A DNA stretch of 9,625 nucleotides from an uncultured Paracoccaceae bacterium (lineage in GTDB: Bacteria; Pseudomonadota; Alphaproteobacteria; Rhodobacterales; Rhodobacteraceae): NCBI GenBank assembly GCA_937916485.1, contig CALFSV010000215.1:1-9625 (forward strand), written 5' to 3'. Shown in pieces: positions 4,925 through 9,625 of this stretch. The position numbers and the translations under genes were made by a program. How positions within the stretch are numbered: the first letter of the stretch is position 1; each line of letters begins with the position of its first letter. The notes beneath the pieces were generated by a model. It made no database searches. It saw only the letters and a list, made by a program, of their open reading frames with translations, and was not told the origin of the DNA.

Positions 4925-6533
4925 GCCCGTCGACGTACTGATCATTGGTGCGGGTGCCTCGGGTGCGGCCATCGCATGGTCGTTGCTGGAAACCCGGATG
5001 CGGATCCTGTGTCTTGAACAGGGACCAAAGCTGGAAGACAAGGATTTTCCCAGCCGTGATGACGACTATGAACTGGCCCGCTACGGCGAATTTTCATGCG
5101 ATCCCAATGTGCGGAGATTGAAGCAGGACTACCCGATCAATGCCGAAGACAGCTGCATCACCCCTGTGAACTTCAACGCAGTAGGTGGTTCTACGATCAA
5201 CTTTTTGGGCCATTGGCCTCGGATGAAGCCCTCAGATTTCCGCACGCGTAGCTTGGATGGTGTGGGTGCGGATTGGCCGGTTGATTATGAGACGCTCGCG
5301 CCGTTTTACGACATGAATGACCGCAACACAGGTGTGTCGGGCTTGGGGGGCAACCCCGCCTATCCCAACTACAGTCCTGAATTGCCACCTATCCCGATGG
5401 GCAAACTCGGCCAAACGCTCGCCAAAGGGTTCAACAAAAAAGGCTATCACTGGTGGCCGTCGGACGTGTCGATCCTCAGTCAGGATCATGACGGCAGGCA
5501 GAAATGCGTTAATGCGGGCACCTGTGATCTGGGCTGTGCCGCGGGGGCCAAGGGCGGCACCAACTTTACCTACTGGCCAATGCTGGAAAATGCTGGTGTT
5601 GAACTGCGCGCGGGGTGTCGTGTGCGCGAAATCCATGTGGATGAGAGCACAGGCTTTGCGACCGGTGTGTTGTATCACGGACCAGACGGGCAGGTGCATG
5701 AACAACGCGCCGAATTGGTTGTTGTCGCCTGCAACGGTGTCGGCACGCCGCGTTTGTTGCTGAACTCTAAATCCAAAGCCTTCCCTGAAGGGCTGGCCAA
5801 TCGCAACGGCATGGTCGGCAAGAACCTGATGTTCCATCCTCTAACTGGCGTGGCCGGTATCTTTGATGAACCGATGTTGGGGCACGAGGGTCCTATGGCC
5901 TGCTCGATCCTTTCGCAGGAGTTCTATGAAACCGATCCCACCCGTGACTTCGTGCGTGGATACGGGTTGCACTCCGGGCGGTCCACGACGCCAATGACCT
6001 ATGCTTTGGGTGGGTATGGCATCGACAACCCAATCCCATGGGGTGCCGAACACCGCGAGATTATGGACAACGTCTATCGTTATCTGGCGGGGCTCACGAT
6101 CGTCAGCGAGGATCTACCCGAGGAACACAACTGCGTCACGCTCGATCCTGACCTGACAGACAGTGACGGCATTCCCGCGCCAAAGATTACCTACCGTCTG
6201 GGTGAAAACACCCAAAAGATGCTGCGTCATGGAGAAGAACAGGCAAAGGAAATTCTGCTCGCGGCTGGCGCGAAAAAAGTGCTGTCCAAAAATGACGACA
6301 AGGTGTGGTGGCGTGCCGGGTGGCACCAGATGGGTACCTGCCGGATGGGCGATGACCCTGAAAACTCGGTGGTCAATGGCTGGGGCCGTAGCCACGACGT
6401 AAAAAATCTGTTCATCGTGGATGGCTCGATCTTTCCGACAGCAGGGGCGGTCAACCCGACCTCCACCATTCAGGCGATGGCGCTTTATGTCGGCGACAGG
6501 ATCAAAACCAATATTGAAACTCTGTTTGACTGA
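4914..6533 (+). CDS. GMC-family FAD-dependent oxidoreductase, sugar/gluconate dehydrogenase-like
   Basis: This predicted 539-aa flavoenzyme oxidises an alcohol or hemiacetal of a sugar or sugar acid to a ketone or lactone. The FAD-binding dinucleotide fold is at the N-terminus (DVLIIGAGASGAAIAW, glycines 12, 14 and 17), followed by a GMC signature region (NAVGGSTINFLGHWPRM). The C-terminal GMC domain has the catalytic His471 in GWHQMGTCRMG and Asn514 in AVNPTSTIQAMAL, the usual His/Asn pair. A Cys-X5-Cys-X3-Cys cluster (198, 204, 208) precedes GAKGGT; FAD glucose dehydrogenases with a [3Fe-4S] centre have cysteines in a comparable place. No signal peptide is seen, and no cytochrome c subunit gene follows, so electron transfer differs from the classic membrane gluconate dehydrogenase. 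ATG 4914 follows GGAAAGG (4898-4904); a GTG at 4890 is an unlikely alternative. It is coupled to the upstream subunit-3 gene by an 11-base overlap. The substrate is unknown. Confidence 0.9.
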   Translation: MQNEPVDVLIIGAGASGAAIAWSLLETRMRILCLEQGPKLEDKDFPSRDDDYELARYGEFSCDPNVRRLKQDYPINAEDSCITPVNFNAVGGSTINFLGHWPRMKPSDFRTRSLDGVGADWPVDYETLAPFYDMNDRNTGVSGLGGNPAYPNYSPELPPIPMGKLGQTLAKGFNKKGYHWWPSDVSILSQDHDGRQKCVNAGTCDLGCAAGAKGGTNFTYWPMLENAGVELRAGCRVREIHVDESTGFATGVLYHGPDGQVHEQRAELVVVACNGVGTPRLLLNSKSKAFPEGLANRNGMVGKNLMFHPLTGVAGIFDEPMLGHEGPMACSILSQEFYETDPTRDFVRGYGLHSGRSTTPMTYALGGYGIDNPIPWGAEHREIMDNVYRYLAGLTIVSEDLPEEHNCVTLDPDLTDSDGIPAPKITYRLGENTQKMLRHGEEQAKEILLAAGAKKVLSKNDDKVWWRAGWHQMGTCRMGDDPENSVVNGWGRSHDVKNLFIVDGSIFPTAGAVNPTSTIQAMALYVGDRIKTNIETLFD

Positions 6534-6543
6534 GGCCCACGCG

Positions 6544-8004
6544 ATGAATTTCCCAACTCAAATGTACATCGACGGCATGCTGACAGACAGTTCTGCAACA
6601 CGCGAAGTGGTCAATCCTGCGACAGAAACAGCGGTGGCTGCCGTGGCCGTCGCGGGTATGGATGATGTGGAACGTGCCTTGCGGGCAGCGAAGGCAGCTT
6701 TTCCCACCTGGGCGGCGGCGCCAATTGCAGAGCGGCAGGCATGGATGCGCAAGTTGCGTGATGAAGTCGTCGCAAACGAAGACTGGCTGCGCAGTTGTGT
6801 CCACCACGAAATGGGCAAGCCTTGGGCGCAGACCGAAGAAGACTGGGACCGATTGGTTGCCTCGTTGGATTTCTACGCCGAAGAAATTGCAAGGTTGCAT
6901 GACTATGGCATAGCGGATCGTGCAGGTACTCATACGCACCTCATGGTTTATGAACCAGCCGGGGTGGCAGTCGCGTTTCTTGCATGGAACTTCCCGCTGC
7001 TGAATCTTGCCTTTAAAATTGGACCGGCTATGGCGGCAGGTTGCCCGATTATCATTCGACCGTCGGATGCGACACCAATTTCGGCCTATGCTGTCGGGGC
7101 GTTGTGCGCGCAGATCGGGCTGCCCAAAGGGGTTGTGCAAATCCTGGCGACCGAGAGCTATGCGGTGGCGGATGCATTGAGTGCGTCAACCATTCCACAA
7201 GTCATCACGCTGATCGGCTCAACGAAGACGGGCCAGCATATCATGCGCACGGGCGCGACGTCGATCAAACGCTACTCGATGGAACTGGGCGGCAACGCGC
7301 CCGTGTTGGTATTTGAGGATGCCGATCTTGATCTGGCCGCCGACATCGTCACGGGCGTGAAGTTCAGCAATGCAGGGCAGATTTGTGTCTCACCGAACCG
7401 TGTTTTTGTGGCCAAGGCGGTGCGTGAAGTCTTTACCCAAAAAGTCGTGGATCGCGCAAGAGCAGCAAAGGTCGGATTCGACAAACACTCCGACATCACC
7501 ACCGGACCCGTGATCGACGGACGTGCATGGTCACGGCTGAAGGGTTTGATAGATGATGCCGTTACCGACGGAGCCACTCTACTTGCAGGTGGCGAGCGTC
7601 CTGCGGGCATGAATGCAGGCCACTTTCTGGCGCCAACGGTTCTGGCTGATGTTATCGAAACGATGGCGGTGTACCGCGAGGAAACCTTTGGTCCAATCGT
7701 CAGCATCGTCCCATTCGACGATAACACCGACCTTCTGCGCATGGCCAACGACTGTGAGGAAGGCGGACTGACAGCCTATATCTTTACCCGCGATCTGACG
7801 CGGGCTGAACATTTCGCTGCGCAACTACGCTACGGCGAAATCCAGATCAACGGCGTGAAATATGACATTGATCTGCCACACGGTGGGATCGGGCAATCAG
7901 GGATCGGACATGATTGCTCGGCGCTCGCGCTGCACGACTATCTTGTCCAAAAGCGGATCACGCGCGCTCTCGACACGTCAACATTCGGAGGGCTGAACCC
8001 ATGA
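6544..8004 (+). CDS. NAD(P)-dependent aldehyde dehydrogenase, candidate anhydro-sugar (DauA-like) dehydrogenase
   Basis: This 486-aa soluble enzyme oxidises an aldehyde to the acid with NAD(P)+. The complete aldehyde dehydrogenase machinery is present: oxyanion Asn149 in AWNFPLLN, cofactor-site IRPSDATPISA, IGSTKTGQ, general base Glu247 in MELGGNAP, catalytic Cys281 in NAGQICVSPNR, and EETFGPIVS toward the C-terminus. Length is standard, near the succinate-semialdehyde and lactaldehyde dehydrogenase groups. Its neighbours suggest an aldose-type aldehyde. In a 3,6-anhydro-D-galactose route it would make 3,6-anhydro-D-galactonate, the substrate for a cycloisomerase like the next gene product. 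ATG 6544 is supported by GAGG at 6532-6535, which overlaps the GMC stop codon. It ends in an ATGA overlap with the next gene. Class certain; substrate inferred from context only. Confidence 0.93.
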   Translation: MNFPTQMYIDGMLTDSSATREVVNPATETAVAAVAVAGMDDVERALRAAKAAFPTWAAAPIAERQAWMRKLRDEVVANEDWLRSCVHHEMGKPWAQTEEDWDRLVASLDFYAEEIARLHDYGIADRAGTHTHLMVYEPAGVAVAFLAWNFPLLNLAFKIGPAMAAGCPIIIRPSDATPISAYAVGALCAQIGLPKGVVQILATESYAVADALSASTIPQVITLIGSTKTGQHIMRTGATSIKRYSMELGGNAPVLVFEDADLDLAADIVTGVKFSNAGQICVSPNRVFVAKAVREVFTQKVVDRARAAKVGFDKHSDITTGPVIDGRAWSRLKGLIDDAVTDGATLLAGGERPAGMNAGHFLAPTVLADVIETMAVYREETFGPIVSIVPFDDNTDLLRMANDCEEGGLTAYIFTRDLTRAEHFAAQLRYGEIQINGVKYDIDLPHGGIGQSGIGHDCSALALHDYLVQKRITRALDTSTFGGLNP

Positions 8005-9170
8005 AAATCACCCGCATCACCAGCCATGTATTGGGATATGATCTGCCGGAACCACTGGGCTATTCACAGCAGTATTATCACAAACGCACCGCCCATCTGG
8101 TCGAGGTGGAAACTGACGAAGGCATTACTGGCTGGGGCGAGTGTTTTGGCGCGGGCAACATCGCTTTGGCCAACAAAGGAATTGTCGAACAAGTGATCCA
8201 GCCGATGGTGCTGGGAATGGACCCGCTGGACCGCGACGTGATTTGGCACAAGGTCTATAACCTGATGCGCGATCACGGCCAGAAGGGGATGCCGCTACAA
8301 TCATTGTCCGGTGTCGACATTGCGCTGTGGGACATTGCGGGCAAAGTCGCGGGCATGCCGCTCTATCAGTTGATCGGTGGGGCTCATCGCGACCGGATTG
8401 AGGTGTACGGCTACGGCATGATGCTGCGCCCCGAAGGTGCGGACAGCCTTGTAGCTCGGTTCACCGACGAGGCCGCTGCGATCAAAGGCATGGGCTTTAA
8501 GGCCACCAAGATGAAGGTCGGCCTTGGCCCCAAAGACGATGTGCGCCTGATCGAGGCGGTCCGACGTGGTGTGGGCGATGACTATCGTTTTATGATCGAC
8601 GCCAACCACGCCTATACGACCCATGATGCGTTCTATGTGGGCCGCGCCATGGCGGAGTTCGACCCCTATTGGTTCGAAGAACCCGTCGCCCCCGAAGACC
8701 TCGATGGGTACCGTGAATTGCGGCGGGGCCTGCGGGTGAACATCTCGGGCGGCGAAGCTGAATTCAACCGTTGGGGTTGGCGCACATTGCTGGAAAGCCG
8801 TGGCCTCGACATTGCCCAACCAGAGGTATGCGCGCTTGGCGGCATCTCAGAATACCTGCGCGTGTTGGCCCTGTGCCACGCGCATTTCACGCCCGTTGTG
8901 AACCATGTCTGGGGCTCTGCCGTGGCGGTCGCCACCAACATGCACCTGCTTGCAGCGATGCCGCCATTGCCAGGCGGGTTACATCCGTGGGAGCCGATGC
9001 TGGAATTTGACACAACGCACAATTCATTCCGTGATGATTTGCTGACGACACCCTTGGACATTCAGGGACAGGTTGCTGCGAACAATGGCACCGTGGCCCT
9101 ACCGATGGGACCGGGTATCGGTGTGACGCCTGATCACGATTTTATCCGCAAATTCAACATCTGCGACTGA
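8001..9170 (+). CDS. Enolase-superfamily (mandelate racemase/muconate lactonizing) enzyme, cycloisomerase or sugar-acid dehydratase
   Basis: This 389-aa enzyme abstracts the proton alpha to a carboxylate and eliminates or opens a ring. The capping domain (GWGECFG, LSGVDIALWDIAGK) is followed by a beta-barrel with the KxK bases Lys170 and Lys172 (TKMKVG), metal ligands Asp200 (MIDANHAY), Glu226 (WFEEP) and Glu252 (GGEAEF), and His302 (VVNHVWGSAV). Ligand spacings of 26 and 26 residues are canonical. From memory it resembles D-galactarolactone cycloisomerase of Agrobacterium in RDHGQKG-LSGVDIALWDI, DANHAYT, FEEPV, NHVWG and EPMLEFDTTHNSFR; no alignment was run. Placed between an aldehyde dehydrogenase and KDGal kinase, it may open 3,6-anhydro-D-galactonate to 2-keto-3-deoxy-D-galactonate (DauB role) or dehydrate a hexonate. 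ATG 8001 overlaps the preceding TGA by four bases, with GGAGG at 7987-7991. Confidence 0.9.
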   Translation: MKITRITSHVLGYDLPEPLGYSQQYYHKRTAHLVEVETDEGITGWGECFGAGNIALANKGIVEQVIQPMVLGMDPLDRDVIWHKVYNLMRDHGQKGMPLQSLSGVDIALWDIAGKVAGMPLYQLIGGAHRDRIEVYGYGMMLRPEGADSLVARFTDEAAAIKGMGFKATKMKVGLGPKDDVRLIEAVRRGVGDDYRFMIDANHAYTTHDAFYVGRAMAEFDPYWFEEPVAPEDLDGYRELRRGLRVNISGGEAEFNRWGWRTLLESRGLDIAQPEVCALGGISEYLRVLALCHAHFTPVVNHVWGSAVAVATNMHLLAAMPPLPGGLHPWEPMLEFDTTHNSFRDDLLTTPLDIQGQVAANNGTVALPMGPGIGVTPDHDFIRKFNICD

Positions 9171-9179
9171 GGCCTACCA

Positions 9180-9625
9180 ATGTCAAAAGCTTTCTTTGTC
9201 GCAGTCGATTGGGGCACAACCAGTTTCCGGCTTTGGGTGATGGATGAAGGTGCCAACATCCTTGCCACGACCTCTGGGTCCTATGGCATGTCTCGTCTGA
9301 AGCCTGATGAATATGACCGCGTATTGGAAGACAGCTTGCGAAAGCTGAATGTGGCGCAGGATATTCCTGTGATCATCAGCGGTATGGCCGGCGCGGCGCA
9401 AGGGTGGTGCGAGGCCCCTTATCTGTCGGCTCCCACACAACTCGATGATCTTGGTGCAGGTGCTGTAAAGGTCACGGGCGCATCCCGCGAGGTCCGCATC
9501 TTGCCGGGGGTCAAACAACTCTCCCCGGCCAATGTGATGCGCGGTGAAGAAACGCAAATTGTAGGGCTGCTAACCCACCAACCTGATTTTGACGGCATCG
9601 CTTGTCTGCCGGGTACTCATACAAA
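9180..9625 (+). CDS. dgoK: 2-dehydro-3-deoxygalactonokinase, partial (cut by window end)
   Basis: The first 148 codons are present. DgoK phosphorylates 2-keto-3-deoxy-D-galactonate with ATP to the 6-phosphate, which an aldolase splits to pyruvate and glyceraldehyde 3-phosphate. Typical DgoK features are the N-terminal phosphate-binding strand VDWGTTSFRLW (residues 9-19), SGMAGAAQGWCEAPYL (from 67), ILPGVKQLSPANVMRGEETQIVGLL, and CLPGTHT at the cut end. The whole protein is usually about 300 aa, so roughly half is missing. ATG 9180 lies seven bases after GAGG (9169-9172), which overlaps the stop of the enolase gene. The kinase anchors the locus: the upstream enzymes should converge on 2-keto-3-deoxygalactonate. 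This is the DauC position in the anhydro-galactose pathway. Confidence 0.93.
   Translation, partial: MSKAFFVAVDWGTTSFRLWVMDEGANILATTSGSYGMSRLKPDEYDRVLEDSLRKLNVAQDIPVIISGMAGAAQGWCEAPYLSAPTQLDDLGAGAVKVTGASREVRILPGVKQLSPANVMRGEETQIVGLLTHQPDFDGIACLPGTHT

Noticed and set aside
5232..5837. 201-codon reverse-strand frame inside the GMC gene
   Set aside because: Shadow of a high-GC coding region; the sense strand has all the FAD and catalytic motifs.
6502..7140. 212-codon reverse-strand frame under the GMC/aldehyde dehydrogenase junction
   Set aside because: It crosses a real gene boundary on the other strand and shows no family motif.
6544..9170. Reading the enolase plus aldehyde dehydrogenase as a galacturonate/galactarate oxidation pathway
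   Set aside because: That route goes through a uronate dehydrogenase of another fold and ends in keto-deoxy-glucarate, which does not use DgoK. It is kept only as a lesser possibility.
1..9625. CRISPR arrays, insertion sequences, tRNA genes or phage genes
   Set aside because: No regularly spaced repeats, transposase motifs, cloverleaf-like sequence or phage proteins were seen; the window is a metabolic locus.

Overview
The window looks like a piece of an alphaproteobacterial, probably Rhodobacteraceae (marine Roseobacter-type), chromosome. The grounds are moderate-to-high GC, the protein styles, a single-domain sugar ABC ATPase next to a periplasmic binding protein, and an oxidative sugar route built from a dehydrogenase, an enolase-superfamily enzyme and DgoK. 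The taxonomic call is inference; there is no rRNA or marker gene.

Layout, all on the + strand. Positions 1-26 may be the last codons of an upstream gene, followed by a terminator-like hairpin (32-56). About 390 bases without a convincing gene follow. They hold a GC-rich stretch that may be a degenerate intergenic repeat, then an AT-rich control region with a near-identical 15-bp direct repeat (338-352 and 432-446), a perfect 15-bp palindrome (418-432) and a plausible promoter. A FadR/FCD-type GntR regulator follows (444-1202). A 173-base leader (1203-1375) with a palindrome, a hairpin and a strong ribosome binding site precedes a tightly packed run of eight genes with gaps of 11 bases or less, or short overlaps: xylose/ribose-class ABC importer (binding protein, ATPase, permease), a gluconate-2-dehydrogenase-subunit-3-like protein, a GMC flavoprotein oxidoreductase, an NAD(P)-dependent aldehyde dehydrogenase, an enolase-superfamily protein resembling D-galactarolactone cycloisomerase, and the first 148 codons of 2-dehydro-3-deoxygalactonokinase (dgoK), cut by the window edge.

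Working model: a monosaccharide is imported by the ABC system and oxidised inside the cell. The order aldehyde dehydrogenase, cycloisomerase-like enolase, KDGal kinase matches step for step the 3,6-anhydro-D-galactose route described in carrageenan-degrading marine bacteria (DauA, DauB, DauC, with aldolase DauD expected downstream). If correct, this is an importer-linked version of that pathway with an extra, unexplained GMC/subunit-3 dehydrogenase. Galactose, galactonate or another aldose remain possible substrates. The GntR protein is the likely substrate-responsive repressor of the locus and of its own promoter.
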